Notes: generated by a model not told the origin, from the letters alone. DNA of 64,000 nt from Hoeflea sp. (GCF_002733955.1 NZ_NVXQ01000001.1:372001-436000), one strand, 5' to 3'. Positions 26,842-38,060 are shown, counted from the stretch's first letter. Made by a program: numbers and translations.

Positions 26842-28179
26842 TCACATCGAATTCGGAATGAGGAGCGAAATGACGGGGAATGAAATGATCAAGATGAGCA
26901 CGATCACGTCTACCGTCAGAAAGCGCATGATTCCCGCAAATATCTTATCAATTGAAACTTCCTTGCCAACGACATTGGCAATGACGAAGACATTGAGGCC
27001 AACCGGCGGTGTGATCAGGCCGATCTCCAGCAGCTTGATGACGACGACGCCGAACCAGATCAGGTCAAATCCGTAGGTCTCGACCAGTGGAACCATCAGC
27101 GGCAGGGTAAGCACCATGATGCCGATCGGATCAAGGAACATGCCCAGAAGCAGATAGATCACCGCAATCACGGTCAACAAAAGGATCGGCGAAAGCTGCG
27201 CATCCGTTACCGTGTTGACGATTGCGGGAGCAACCCCTGTCAGCGCAATGAATGCCACGAAGATCTTGGCCGCGGCCGCGATGAGAAAGATGCTTGCGGT
27301 CTGGACGCAGGTCTCGCGCAGCGAGGCAATCAGTCCTGCGATGTCGAGCTTGCGCTGCATGAAGCCGATGACCACGGCAGCCGCGACACAGATTGCTGCT
27401 GCCTCCGTGGCCGTGAAGAACCCGCCGTAGATACCGCCGACGATGATGACGAACAGCGAGACTGCGGGCCAGGCGTCCAGTGCCGCCCGGCCACGTTCGC
27501 GCATGGTGATACGGCCGGTGAATGCCGGTGCCGACGCGGGGTCGCGCTTCACCCAGATCCAGATGACGAGCACGAACCCCAACAGCGACAGGATCCCGGG
27601 AAGGATCCCCGCAAGGAAAAGCGTGCTGATCGAGGTTTCTGTGAAAATGCCGTAGATGATGAACAGGACCGAAGGCGGAATCAGCGATCCGAGCGTACCG
27701 CCTGCGGCAACGCTCGCGGTGGCGAGGCGCTTGTCATATCCCATGCGCAGCATCTCGGGGCAGCAGATACGCCCCATGGTCGATGCACAGGCGACGGAGG
27801 ATCCGGTGATCGCCGAAAAGCCGCCGCAGCCGACGACCGAGGCCATCGCCACGCCGCCCGGAACGCGCGCCAGCCAGACCCGGGCCGCGTCATAGATCTT
27901 GGTGGTGATCTCGGCGCGGTAGGCGATGTGCCCGAGCGCGATGAACAACGGGATCATCGACAGGTCATAGGAATGGATCAGGTCGAAGGAATTGGAAAAG
28001 ACCAGGGATGTGGTCGGCTTGAGCGCACGGTCAGGCGTGAAGGCGCCGGTGCGGAATGCAAAGATGACAAAGGTGCCGACAGTTGCCACACCTGCAAGGG
28101 CGAAGGCGATCGGGACCCGGATGGCCAGAAGGCCCAGGACGGCTGCAAAAGCGCAGATGCCAACCAGTGTTCCGTCCAT
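26842..28179 (-). CDS. TRAP transporter large permease (DctM)
   Basis: Large membrane subunit of the third TRAP importer, 445 residues, close to the classical size. Motifs: RVPIAFALAGVATVG near the start, ARVPGGVAMASVVGCGGFSA (around 105), GGTLGSLIPPSVLFIIYGIF (around 158), GGFFTATEAAAICVAA (around 255), MFLDPIGIMVLTLPL (around 355) and GLITPPVGLNVFVI (around 395). It overlaps the small permease stop by one base and is followed by the iclR gene. Confidence 0.9.
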   Translation of the reverse strand: MDGTLVGICAFAAVLGLLAIRVPIAFALAGVATVGTFVIFAFRTGAFTPDRALKPTTSLVFSNSFDLIHSYDLSMIPLFIALGHIAYRAEITTKIYDAARVWLARVPGGVAMASVVGCGGFSAITGSSVACASTMGRICCPEMLRMGYDKRLATASVAAGGTLGSLIPPSVLFIIYGIFTETSISTLFLAGILPGILSLLGFVLVIWIWVKRDPASAPAFTGRITMRERGRAALDAWPAVSLFVIIVGGIYGGFFTATEAAAICVAAAVVIGFMQRKLDIAGLIASLRETCVQTASIFLIAAAAKIFVAFIALTGVAPAIVNTVTDAQLSPILLLTVIAVIYLLLGMFLDPIGIMVLTLPLMVPLVETYGFDLIWFGVVVIKLLEIGLITPPVGLNVFVIANVVGKEVSIDKIFAGIMRFLTVDVIVLILIISFPVISLLIPNSM

Positions 28180-28694
28180 TACACACCCTCCTCATGCGCT
28201 GGGTTCGGCGCAAGTATGTGACCACCGGCGCGGATGGTCCGGATGTCGCCGATCACCATCAGCAACAGCCGCAGCCAGCAAAAGGAGATGCCGACGAGAA
28301 AGATCACGCGCCCCGGCCATTTCGGCAGATTGAGCTGGCCAAAGAAGAAGGCCCCACTGTTGAACGTGTGGACGACTTCGCGCCAACCGGCAAAGATCAG
28401 GGGCGACAGGGCCAGCAGGCCAAAAATGCCGCCAAACACCACGAGCCAGTTCTGGACCCGGTGCGGCATCAGGTTGCTGAGAAACTCGACAACGATATGC
28501 GCGCGTTGCGTCGTTGCGATGGCAAGCGGCAGCACGATCGCGACCACCATGAGTTCACGCACCATGACGATGGTGTCGGGGATGCCGGAGTTCAGCGTCA
28601 CCCGCAACACGACACTGGCGGTGATAAGCGCTCCCAGGCCGAAAACGGCGCAGACGGCCAGATCGAGCAGTAGCCTTTCGACACGATGCAACAT
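28179..28694 (-). CDS. TRAP transporter small permease (DctQ)
   Basis: Small membrane subunit of the third TRAP importer, 171 residues with four hydrophobic segments (about 14-34, 44-66, 82-104, 124-146). I use the ATG at 28694, which has GGGAGGAGAGG a few bases upstream; the frame is open to 28724. The stop overlaps the DctM start by one base. Confidence 0.85.
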   Translation of the reverse strand: MLHRVERLLLDLAVCAVFGLGALITASVVLRVTLNSGIPDTIVMVRELMVVAIVLPLAIATTQRAHIVVEFLSNLMPHRVQNWLVVFGGIFGLLALSPLIFAGWREVVHTFNSGAFFFGQLNLPKWPGRVIFLVGISFCWLRLLLMVIGDIRTIRAGGHILAPNPAHEEGV

Positions 28695-28728
28695 TACCTC
28701 TCCTCCCAGAGTCTGACGGCGCAACAGG

Positions 28729-28758
28729 GGTTACGGCGCGAGCATGCGCGCCGTAACC
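28729..28758 (-). other. Intercistronic hairpin after the TRAP binding-protein gene
   Basis: GGTTACGGCGCG (28729-28740) and CGCGCCGTAACC (28747-28758) form a perfect 12-bp stem with a six-base loop, between the binding-protein stop and the small permease. It is the third such hairpin at the same relative place in this window and the longest. Confidence 0.7.
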
Positions 28759-28774
28759 TTTGGTTTGACGGATA

Positions 28775-29821
28775 TCAGTTGCGGGTCCAGGGGTAACCCT
28801 GATTGTCGCGTTCTTCCGTGTATTTGGTCACCAGTGCGCGATACTGCTCCAGCAGGGCAGTGCCGTCGAGGCCGGCCGCATTCGCGCGTTCCACCCAGTC
28901 GTTGACGTATTTCGCGCCTTTTTCGACCAGCTTGTCACGCTCTGCCGTATCCAGTTCGATCACCTCGACCCCGGCATCCTTCATGGTCTGGATCGCGGCT
29001 TCGTTGTCAGCCGTGATCAGCTCGCCGAGCTTGTCGGCCATGGCGACACCGGCCTCGTTCATCGCAGCCTGGGTGTCCGCATCGAGCGCGTCGTAGGCGT
29101 CCTTGTTCATGAAGATGCCGAGCGCGCCGACCTGGCCCCAGTCGAGCAGGGTGTAGCTGGTCATTACTTCCTGCTGCTTTAGCGCTGCGACCGCATAGGA
29201 ATAACCCTGCGAGCAATCGAGCAGGCCCGAATCCAGACCCTGATAGGCATCGTAGATCGACATCGAGACGAGGTTGGCGCCGAAGTCGCCGAATGCCTTG
29301 CCGTAGGCGCCGACACCGCGCACCTTCAGGCCGTCAATATCTTCGACGGTGCGGATGGCCGTGTCCTTGCAGCCAATGTTGACCGCAGACGTCGTGAACG
29401 TGCCGAGATAGACCAGGTTCTGATCTGCAAGGCTGGCCTTGATCGCATCGGAACTGCGCATCAGCTCGTCCGTGGCGCGCATGCCGACCCAGGCGTCAGC
29501 GTTGCGAAGCGGCAGGTCTGCAATGCCGTAACCCAGCATTTCCTGCGGGAAATAGACCGCGATCACGGTGCCGAGATCTGCAACGCCGTTGGCAATCGAC
29601 TGCGCTGCCGCACTTGCCTTGAACAGCGCGCCGCCCCACTGGACGTCGATCTTGACTTCGCCGTTGGTACGGGCAGTGACGTCGTCAGCGAAGGATTGCA
29701 GCGCCGCAGCGCGGGCGCCGCGGTTGGGGCCGGCTTCTCCCAGAATAAGTGTCGTTTCAGCGGCGGCCATGCTGGTGGCGGCCATGAGCGCAACTGTCGC
29801 TGCAACAATAATCTGTTTCAT
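28775..29821 (-). CDS. TRAP transporter solute-binding protein (DctP family)
   Basis: Periplasmic receptor of the third TRAP importer, 348 residues with a Sec signal (MKQIIVAATVALMAATSMAAA). The DctP fold is visible, with DIDGLKVRGVGAYGKAFGDF (around residue 165), which contains the binding arginine, and YDAYQGLDSGLLDCSQG around 190. Two cysteines (NIGCKD and LLDCSQG) could form a disulfide across the binding cleft, a feature of some DctP subgroups. The ATG follows GGAGAGGAG. It heads the operon binding protein, small permease, large permease, iclR. Confidence 0.88.
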   Translation of the reverse strand: MKQIIVAATVALMAATSMAAAETTLILGEAGPNRGARAAALQSFADDVTARTNGEVKIDVQWGGALFKASAAAQSIANGVADLGTVIAVYFPQEMLGYGIADLPLRNADAWVGMRATDELMRSSDAIKASLADQNLVYLGTFTTSAVNIGCKDTAIRTVEDIDGLKVRGVGAYGKAFGDFGANLVSMSIYDAYQGLDSGLLDCSQGYSYAVAALKQQEVMTSYTLLDWGQVGALGIFMNKDAYDALDADTQAAMNEAGVAMADKLGELITADNEAAIQTMKDAGVEVIELDTAERDKLVEKGAKYVNDWVERANAAGLDGTALLEQYRALVTKYTEERDNQGYPWTRN

Positions 29822-29838
29822 AAGTTTCTCCTCTCCAA

Positions 29839-29853
29839 TTCTGCTATGCGGAA
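29839..29853. promoter_or_regulatory. Candidate IclR-type operator before the third TRAP operon
   Basis: TTCTGCTATGCGGAA (29839-29853), read on the minus strand as TTCCGCATAGCAGAA, is a 15-bp palindrome with one mismatch and a three-base centre. TTCCGC-N3-GCGGAA is a common form of IclR-family sites. It ends 17 bp before the dctP-like start, and the operon's last gene is an IclR regulator. A second, shorter inverted repeat (CGGAA-N5-TTCCG, 29849-29863) overlaps it. Confidence 0.6.
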
Positions 29854-30269
29854 TTCACTTCCGTCATGCCGAAAAGTAACCCCGAAATCAGGCTAAAGCA
29901 ACCGGTATGATGTGTGCTCGCTGCCGGTCTTGCAGCAGGGCCCGCGGAAACTGCTGTCATGAGCGGGAGCGACGGAGAGCCGCGGCAATTGTGCGGCAGA
30001 CAGGAACAGCCCTGTTGTGGCTTGGTTGCAGTTTCTACCGGGATTGGCTGTCCGGGATTCGCGGCTGCTTGAGGTCCGGAGCAAGCATGCGGCCAGACGC
30101 CCCCGGCGCCCGTAGCTGGCTGCTTTCTCGCAATTCGCTGAGGCCGGTGCCGTCGCCAGCAAAGCCGGCTCGCAGTTTCGCGCAGCCTTTGCGTTGACAA
30201 GTTGAAGGCCGGATCATTGCTGAGGGTCTATTGGGGCAGGATCAGGCGCATTGGCATATGGCTGTTCCC
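29854..30269. other. Non-coding stretch upstream of the third TRAP operon
   Basis: Over 400 bp without a credible gene. Open frames on both strands here are short and lack ribosome sites. It should hold the minus-strand promoter of the TRAP operon near the IclR-type operator, but no clear -35/-10 pair stands out. Confidence 0.4.
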
Positions 30270-30297
30270 GAAAAAAGTTCGGGGCCCGAAGGCCCCG
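30270..30297 (-). terminator. Rho-independent terminator of the glycerol operon
   Basis: Read on the minus strand, CGGGGCC, a TTCG tetraloop and GGCCCCG (30297-30280) are followed by AACTTTTTT (30279-30271). It lies 37 bp past the glpV stop, the last gene of the leftward operon. This is the cleanest intrinsic terminator in the window. Confidence 0.9.
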
Positions 30298-30334
30298 ATC
30301 ATGAGTTTGGTCGTTTCGGCCTTTGCCGGTCAGA

Positions 30335-32056
30335 CTACTGCCAGCTCTTGACCAGTTCGTCGTAGTTGACGGTGATCGGCTGTTCTTTTTCGTTTTCGAT
30401 CTTCAGCTGTGGAGCGAGGTTGCCCTTCGAGACGGCATCCGCGTTCCAGTACTCCAGATCGTGCTCTTCCGCCATCTTCGGGCCGATGTCGCCCTGGACG
30501 CCGGCACGCTCGAGGCGTTCCATCACCTTTTCCTGCTCGGCACACAGCGAGTCCATGGCTTCCTGGGCAGTCTTGGCGCCCGAAGAAGCATCGCCGATGG
30601 CCTGCCACCAGAGCTGCGCCAGCTTCGGATAGTCAGGCACGTTGGTGCCGGTTGGCGACCACTGAACGCGTGCTGGCGAACGGTAGAACTCGACCAGACC
30701 ACCGAGCTTCGGTGCGCGTTCGGTGAAGGAGTCGTGAGCCAGTGTCGACTCGCGGATGAAGGTGAGGCCGACATGGCTCTTCTTCACGTCGACCGTCTTG
30801 GAGGTGACGAACTGCGCATAGAGCCAGGCGGCCTTGGCGCGATCCTCAGGCGTCGACTTCATCAGCGTCCAGGAACCTGCGTCCTGGTAACCGAGCTTCA
30901 TGCCTTCCTTCCAGTAGACGCCGTGTGGCGAGGGGGCGAAGCGCCATTTCGGCGTGCCGTCCTCGTTGACGACCGGCAGACCTTCCTTGACGAAGTCGGC
31001 GGTGAAGGCCGTGTAGGTGAACATCTGCTGGGCGATTTCACCCTGCGACGGGACAGGGCCCGATTCACCAAAGGTCATGCCCTGGGCTGCAGCCGGCGCG
31101 TATTTTTCCATCCACTCGAGATACTTCTCGATCGAATAGACCGCAGCGGGTCCGTTGGTGTCGCCACCGCGAGCAACGCAGGAGCCGACCGGACGCGAGT
31201 TCTCGTCGACCTTGATGCCCCATTCATCGACGGGAAGGCCGTTCGGGATGCCCTTGTCGCCATTGCCGGCCATCGACAGCCAGGCATCGGTGAAGCGCCA
31301 GCCGAGCGACGGGTCCTTCTTGCCGTAGTCCATGTGGCCATAGACCTTCTTGCCGTCGATTTCGCGGCCGGTGAAGAACTCTGCAATGTCCTCATAGGCC
31401 GACCAGTTCACCGGTACGCCAAGATCGTAGCCGTATTTTTCCTTGAAATCGGCCTTGTTCTTCTCGTCGTTGAACCAGTCGTAGCGGAAGAAGTAGAGGT
31501 TCGCGAACTGCTGTGTCGGCAGCTGGTAGAGCTTGCCGTCGGGTGCGGTCGTGAACGAGCGGCCGATGAAGTCCTCCACGTCCAGCGTCGGGCTTGTCAC
31601 CTCGGAGCCTTCATTTGCCATCCAGTCGGTCAGGTTGCGAACCTGCTGGTAGCGCCAGTGCGTGCCGATGAGGTCGGAATCGTTGACATAGGCATCGTAG
31701 ATGTTCTCGCCCGACTGCATCTGCGTCTGCAGCTTTTCAACCACATCGCCTTCGCCGATCAGGTCGTGCGTAACCTTGATGCCGGTGATCGCGGTGAAGG
31801 CCGGGGCCAGCACCTTGGATTCATATTCATGTGTGGTGATGGTTTCCGACACCACCTTGATGTCCATGCCGGCGAATGGTTCCGCGGCGTCAACGAACCA
31901 TTGCATTTCGGCTTCCTGGGCAGCCCGGTCGAGCGTCGACATGTCGCCGATTTCCGCATCAAGGAAGCTCTTGGCTTCTTCCATTCCGGCCTGTGCGACT
32001 CCGGCGCTGAACATGAGCGCCATGGCCGCTGTTGATAACAGTAGATGTCTCCGCAT
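30335..32056 (-). CDS. glpV: Glycerol ABC transporter substrate-binding protein
   Basis: Periplasmic receptor of the GlpSTPQUV-type glycerol importer described in Rhizobium. It has 573 residues, the large size typical of this receptor, with a Sec signal (MRRHLLLSTAAMALMFSAG, cleavage near AQA at residue 23). The mature protein is a class-F-like extracellular solute-binding fold with TGIKVTHDLIGEGDVVEKLQ (around 89-108). Start ATG 32056 is set by GGGAGGA just upstream; the longer frame to 32176 runs into glpU. Assignment to glycerol rests mainly on the gene order, including the DUF2160 gene next door. Confidence 0.85.
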   Translation of the reverse strand: MRRHLLLSTAAMALMFSAGVAQAGMEEAKSFLDAEIGDMSTLDRAAQEAEMQWFVDAAEPFAGMDIKVVSETITTHEYESKVLAPAFTAITGIKVTHDLIGEGDVVEKLQTQMQSGENIYDAYVNDSDLIGTHWRYQQVRNLTDWMANEGSEVTSPTLDVEDFIGRSFTTAPDGKLYQLPTQQFANLYFFRYDWFNDEKNKADFKEKYGYDLGVPVNWSAYEDIAEFFTGREIDGKKVYGHMDYGKKDPSLGWRFTDAWLSMAGNGDKGIPNGLPVDEWGIKVDENSRPVGSCVARGGDTNGPAAVYSIEKYLEWMEKYAPAAAQGMTFGESGPVPSQGEIAQQMFTYTAFTADFVKEGLPVVNEDGTPKWRFAPSPHGVYWKEGMKLGYQDAGSWTLMKSTPEDRAKAAWLYAQFVTSKTVDVKKSHVGLTFIRESTLAHDSFTERAPKLGGLVEFYRSPARVQWSPTGTNVPDYPKLAQLWWQAIGDASSGAKTAQEAMDSLCAEQEKVMERLERAGVQGDIGPKMAEEHDLEYWNADAVSKGNLAPQLKIENEKEQPITVNYDELVKSWQ

Positions 32057-32118
32057 TGCAGTTTCCTCCCGACTTGCGAAACGGAAACGGCGGTATTGCC
32101 GCTTCCGGTATTCAAACC

Positions 32119-32400
32119 CTAGACGAAGCGGAACACGCCGATGGCGTAGACCACGGACAGGGCAAGAGCCCACCACAGGTTCGGACCGACAAGTCCGAGC
32201 CAGGCGAGATGGATAAACGCTGATCCCAAGAGCGAGACGAACAGACGGTCGCCGCGCGTGGTTTCAAAGCGCAAGATTCCGACCCGCGGCGATCCGCCGG
32301 GGACAAAGTACTCCCAGACCCCCATGCCGATGAGCAGCATGAGAATGACAAGAAAGAAGATCGCGGTAGGTCCGGTCCAGGCCATCCATGACAGATCCAT
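32119..32400 (-). CDS. glpU: DUF2160 small membrane protein of the glycerol transporter
   Basis: A 93-residue membrane protein with segments at about residues 10-30, 52-70 and 73-92 and the motif MDLSWMAWTGPTAIFF at its start. DUF2160 proteins occur almost only between glpQ and glpV of glycerol ABC operons. Their role is not settled, and an accessory subunit of the permease is likely. Its presence is the best single sign that this ABC system carries glycerol. It lies 12 bp after glpQ. Confidence 0.85.
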   Translation of the reverse strand: MDLSWMAWTGPTAIFFLVILMLLIGMGVWEYFVPGGSPRVGILRFETTRGDRLFVSLLGSAFIHLAWLGLVGPNLWWALALSVVYAIGVFRFV

Positions 32401-32412
32401 AACCCAGCCTCC

Positions 32413-33297
32413 TCAGACCCGGCCCAGGGCAAAGCCCTTGGCGATGTAGTTGCGGACGAACCAGATCACCAGTGCGCCCGGGATGATGGTCAGCACGCCC
32501 GCGGCCGCAAGCACACCCCAGTCGAGCCCGGACGCCGAGACCGTGCGGGTCATGGTGGCGGCAATCGGTTTGGCGTCGGTCACCGTCAGTGTGCGCGCAA
32601 TCAGCAGTTCCACCCATGAGAACATGAAGCAGAAGAACGCCGCCACGCCGATACCGCTCGCAATCAGCGGCATGAAGATCTTGACGAAGAATTTCGGGAA
32701 CGAATAGCCGTCGATATAGGCGGTCTCGTCGATCTCCTTGGGCACACCGGACATGAAGCCCTCGAGGATCCACACGGCCAGAGGCACGTTGAACAGGCAG
32801 TGCGCGATGGCCACTGCGATATGAGTATCGATCAGCCCGAAGGCGGAATAGAGCTGGAAGAACGGCAGCGCGAACACGGCGGGCGGCGCCATCCGGTTGG
32901 TCAGCAGCCAGAAGAACAGGTGTTTGTCGCCCAGGAACCGGTAGCGCGAGAAGGCGTAGGCAGCGGGCAGCGCCACCGCCACCGCAATTACCATGTTCAT
33001 CACCACATAGATGATCGAGTTGATATAGCCGCTGTACCAGGACGGATCGGTGAAGATGACCATGTAATTGGCAATCGTCGGGTCGCGCGGCCACAGCGAG
33101 AAAGCCCCGAGGATTTCGGCATTGGTCTTGAAGCTCATGTTGATGAGCCAGTAGATCGGCAACATCAGAAGAAAGATGTAGATCACCGGGACCAGGAAGG
33201 AAAACCGTGCGATGGCATTGGACCGCCGCGTCCGCCGCGCCATGGCGGCGGTGGCATCGAGGCTTGTCTGTGAGGCGGTGGGGATGGAATTTGTCAT
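32413..33297 (-). CDS. glpQ: Glycerol ABC transporter permease (MalG-like)
   Basis: Inner-membrane permease of 294 residues with six hydrophobic segments, the first at about 35-55. The EAA loop that docks the ATPases reads EIDETAYIDGYSFPKFFVKI (around 192-211). ATG 33297 follows GGGAGAGAG. It ends 12 bp before glpU and pairs with GlpP to form the channel. Confidence 0.87.
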   Translation of the reverse strand: MTNSIPTASQTSLDATAAMARRTRRSNAIARFSFLVPVIYIFLLMLPIYWLINMSFKTNAEILGAFSLWPRDPTIANYMVIFTDPSWYSGYINSIIYVVMNMVIAVAVALPAAYAFSRYRFLGDKHLFFWLLTNRMAPPAVFALPFFQLYSAFGLIDTHIAVAIAHCLFNVPLAVWILEGFMSGVPKEIDETAYIDGYSFPKFFVKIFMPLIASGIGVAAFFCFMFSWVELLIARTLTVTDAKPIAATMTRTVSASGLDWGVLAAAGVLTIIPGALVIWFVRNYIAKGFALGRV

Positions 33298-33310
33298 GGT
33301 TCTCTCTCCC

Positions 33311-34177
<867 letters not shown>

Positions 34178-34178
34178 C

Positions 34179-35249
<1,071 letters not shown>

Positions 35250-35258
35250 GGTCTGTCC

Positions 35259-36335
35259 TCATGCCCCCACTGGCTGGGTGCGAACCGTCTGCCCATTGCG
35301 GTCGAAGACCATCAAGTGAGCCGTATCGAGATGCACATCCATCATTTTTCCGGCCTCGATATCGTGGATGCCCTTGGTCAGCATCACCCATCGCTGGTCT
35401 TCATGAATGAGGTGCACATAGCTTTCCGATCCGGTGATCTCGGTCACCATCACCTCGGCGGAAAGCGGTGTGGTGCCGGCACCGGCAACCGGCGAGAGAT
35501 TGTGCGGACGGAAACCGAGCGTGCAGGGCCCGTCTGCCAGATGCGAAAGCCCGCCGGGAACCGGGATGTCGCGCACGCCCTGTTTGACGAACATGCCTTG
35601 CTTCTTTTCCATCGGCAGCAGGTTCATAGGCGGGTCGGAGAATGTCTGTGCGGTCACCAGGTCAACCGGATTGCGGAACACCTCGACAGTCGGGCCGAAC
35701 TGCGTGACCCGGCCTTCACTCAGCGTCGCAGTCGCGCCGCCGAGCAGCAGCGCTTCCGATGGTTCGGTCGTCGCATAAACGAAAATGGCGCCCGATTCCG
35801 AGAAGATCTTCGGCAATTCGGCGCGCAGCTCCTCGCGCAATTTGTAATCCAGATTGGCCAGCGGCTCGTCGAGCAGCACCAGGCTTGCCTTCTTGACGAT
35901 GGCGCGCGCCAGCGCCGTGCGCTGCTGCTGCCCGCCCGAAAGGTTGAGCGGCGTGCGCTGCAGATAGGGCCCGAGCCTGAGCAGTTCGGCGGCGCGGGCG
36001 ACTTCGCGCTCGATCGTCGCCTTGTCGGCGCCGGCAATCCGAAGCGGCGAGGCGATGTTCTCGTAAACGGTCATCGCCGGATAGTTGATGAACTGCTGGT
36101 AGACCATGGCGACGTTGCGCTTCTGTACGGCCAGCCCGGTGACATCCTTGTCGTCGCTCAGGACGCGCCCGTGCGTCGGGCGGTCGAGGCCGGCCATGAT
36201 CCGCATCAGGCTGGTCTTGCCCGAAAGGGTCGGCCCCAGCAGCACGTTCAGCGAACCGCTTTCCAGCCGCAGCGAGACATCACTGATGTGGGATTCCCCG
36301 TTGGAAACCTTGGAGACGTTGTCCAGTTCCAGCAT
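35259..36335 (-). CDS. glpS: Glycerol ABC transporter ATPase lacking the H-loop histidine
   Basis: First gene of the leftward operon, 358 residues. Walker A is unusual: GPTLSGKT (residues 34-41) has Leu where the fourth-position glycine belongs. Signature LSGGQ (132-136) is intact, Walker B LVLLDEP has Asp156 and Glu157. The switch region reads VYATTEPSEAL, with Thr190 where ABC ATPases have histidine. A TOBE-like C-terminal domain follows. The protein therefore supplies a good signature to GlpT but a poor nucleotide site of its own. Confidence 0.87.
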   Translation of the reverse strand: MLELDNVSKVSNGESHISDVSLRLESGSLNVLLGPTLSGKTSLMRIMAGLDRPTHGRVLSDDKDVTGLAVQKRNVAMVYQQFINYPAMTVYENIASPLRIAGADKATIEREVARAAELLRLGPYLQRTPLNLSGGQQQRTALARAIVKKASLVLLDEPLANLDYKLREELRAELPKIFSESGAIFVYATTEPSEALLLGGATATLSEGRVTQFGPTVEVFRNPVDLVTAQTFSDPPMNLLPMEKKQGMFVKQGVRDIPVPGGLSHLADGPCTLGFRPHNLSPVAGAGTTPLSAEVMVTEITGSESYVHLIHEDQRWVMLTKGIHDIEAGKMMDVHLDTAHLMVFDRNGQTVRTQPVGA

Positions 36336-36448
36336 GTAGAAGAAGCCCTCCCAAGCCTCGCCTCCGGATTGCGGGGCGGACGCACCTTGAACCCGCTGCC
36401 GGTGCTTGCCGCGGGTGAGTTTAAGTCCTGCATTCCCGAATTCAAGAA

Positions 36449-36477
36449 AGTTAAAAGGAACCGCAACCGAATGTCAA
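36449..36477 (-). promoter_or_regulatory. Candidate promoter of the glycerol operon
   Basis: On the minus strand TTGACA (36477-36472), a 17-base spacer and TTAACT (36454-36449) could form a sigma-70 promoter 114 bp before glpS. Repeated TTTCG/TTCG-type words around it (36455-36502) resemble sites bound by DeoR-family GlpR repressors, but no glpR gene lies in the window. Confidence 0.35.
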
Positions 36478-36865
36478 ACGAAAAGAACCGAAACAAAATG
36501 CTTATTGCCGTACACGCCGACAGCGCGCTGTAGGCGGGTGCTTCGCGATGCAGGGCGCGTGTCAGTCTCTGTCCTCTTGTCGACCATTCCTGCTTCCGAA
36601 GGTTTCGCGGTTGCTGACCCGGGACAACGGGTCAAGATGAGCAGTCTGGCGCTGCTTACGCCGATGGTCGTGCTCCTGGATTGGACCTCGATCACGCTCG
36701 CCCTGACTTCCATTCTTCCCTCAAGCTGGTGTTTCACTGTCAGCCATTTGCGTGGTTTGGGCCAGACTTGATCAATCCGTTGCACCACTTTAACAATTGA
36801 TCTGCTTTGGAGAGCACTCGCGACACCTGCCCAGGGGCGCATGTGGGCTAACCTGTGGACACAGC
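36478..36865. other. Non-coding region between the glycerol operon and the peptidase gene
   Basis: About 390 bp with only short, unsupported open frames. It includes the upstream part of the glycerol promoter region and presumably the promoter of the rightward lipoprotein gene. I see no RNA gene or repeat. Confidence 0.35.
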
Positions 36866-37927
36866 GTGAAACGTATCCTGCTTCAATTGATCCTGGTGAT
36901 GGGACTGGTGTCCGGCCTGGCCGGATGTACCACCATGTCCTACTACACGCAGTCGCTCAATGGTCATCTGCAGATCATGGCAGCACGGCAGAATGTCGGA
37001 AAACTGATCAGCCAAGCTTCAACACCGGAGCCATTGCGGGCGCAGTTGGCGTCAGCACGCGATATCAGGCAGTTTGCTTCCGACGAGCTCGATCTCCCTG
37101 ATAACGCCAGCTACCGTTCCTATGTCGATATCGGGCGGGACTATGTGACCTGGGCGGTTTTCGCAGCACCGGAATTCTCGCTCACGCCACGGGTCTGGTG
37201 TTTCCCCGTGTTTGGCTGTGTGCCTTATCGGGGATACTTTTCCAGGGACACCGCGATCAGGACGGCTCGTGAGCTTCAGGGAGAGGGGCTGGACGTCCAC
37301 GTCTCCGGCATCACCGCCTATTCAACATTGGGCTGGTCGCACGATCCGCTGCTCTCAACGATGTTTGACGGGGACAAGACCTATCTTGCGGCCCTGGTGT
37401 TTCACGAACTCGCCCATCAGCGCGTCTATGTGAACGACGATACCGCCTTCAACGAGGCTTTTGCGGTTGCGGTGGAGGTTACCGGCGTAAAGACTTGGCT
37501 GCGCGCCGCTGGTGATGCGGCCGGGTTGCGCCGTTATGAAAGCGGCTTGAAGCGAAGCGCAGACTTTGTTGCTCTGGTAGCAAGAACACGCGGTGAACTG
37601 GCTCAGCTCTATGGCAGTCCTGGCACGGTGGAGAGCAAGCGAGCTGCCAAAGCAGCCGCGATCGAGCGGTTGCGGCGGCGCTACCGGCAGATGCGCGACG
37701 GGCGCTGGAATGGATACCATGGGTATGATGGCTGGTTCGCAGCTCCGATCAACAATGCAAAGCTTGCTGCGACGTCGGTCTACAGCGATCAGGTTCCTGC
37801 ATTTGTTCGCTTGTTCGAGCTGTGCGCAAGCGACTATCCCCGCTTCTATGCCGAGGTTGCACGGATCGGTGCGTTGGACAAGGCTGAGCGGGCCCGGGCG
37901 CTTGCGCAAGCAGAGACCTGTGCTTGA
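36866..37927 (+). CDS. Lipoprotein zinc metallopeptidase, putative aminopeptidase (PF10023-like)
   Basis: A 353-residue predicted zinc peptidase anchored as a lipoprotein. It has a lipoprotein signal ending at LAGC (residues 18-21) and a zinc-binding HELAH motif in LVFHELAHQRVY (around 190-200), with the third ligand probably the glutamate in FNEAFAVAVE soon after. The pattern matches the putative aminopeptidase family PF10023. The start at GTG 36866 places the signal correctly; the open frame extends to 36797. It is isolated from its neighbours and sits at the inner face of the outer membrane or the outer face of the inner membrane. Confidence 0.75.
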   Translation: MKRILLQLILVMGLVSGLAGCTTMSYYTQSLNGHLQIMAARQNVGKLISQASTPEPLRAQLASARDIRQFASDELDLPDNASYRSYVDIGRDYVTWAVFAAPEFSLTPRVWCFPVFGCVPYRGYFSRDTAIRTARELQGEGLDVHVSGITAYSTLGWSHDPLLSTMFDGDKTYLAALVFHELAHQRVYVNDDTAFNEAFAVAVEVTGVKTWLRAAGDAAGLRRYESGLKRSADFVALVARTRGELAQLYGSPGTVESKRAAKAAAIERLRRRYRQMRDGRWNGYHGYDGWFAAPINNAKLAATSVYSDQVPAFVRLFELCASDYPRFYAEVARIGALDKAERARALAQAETCA

Positions 37928-38060
37928 ACCGGAGTGAACCGGGTCAATATTGGCAGGCACTGGCGTGTGAAAAAATGCATCAAGTAAGGGCAGTCGATAC
38001 AGTATAGAGATGTCCGTCTGAGCTCATGGCGCCCAAACAGTCGATTCGCAAAAGGGCTTC

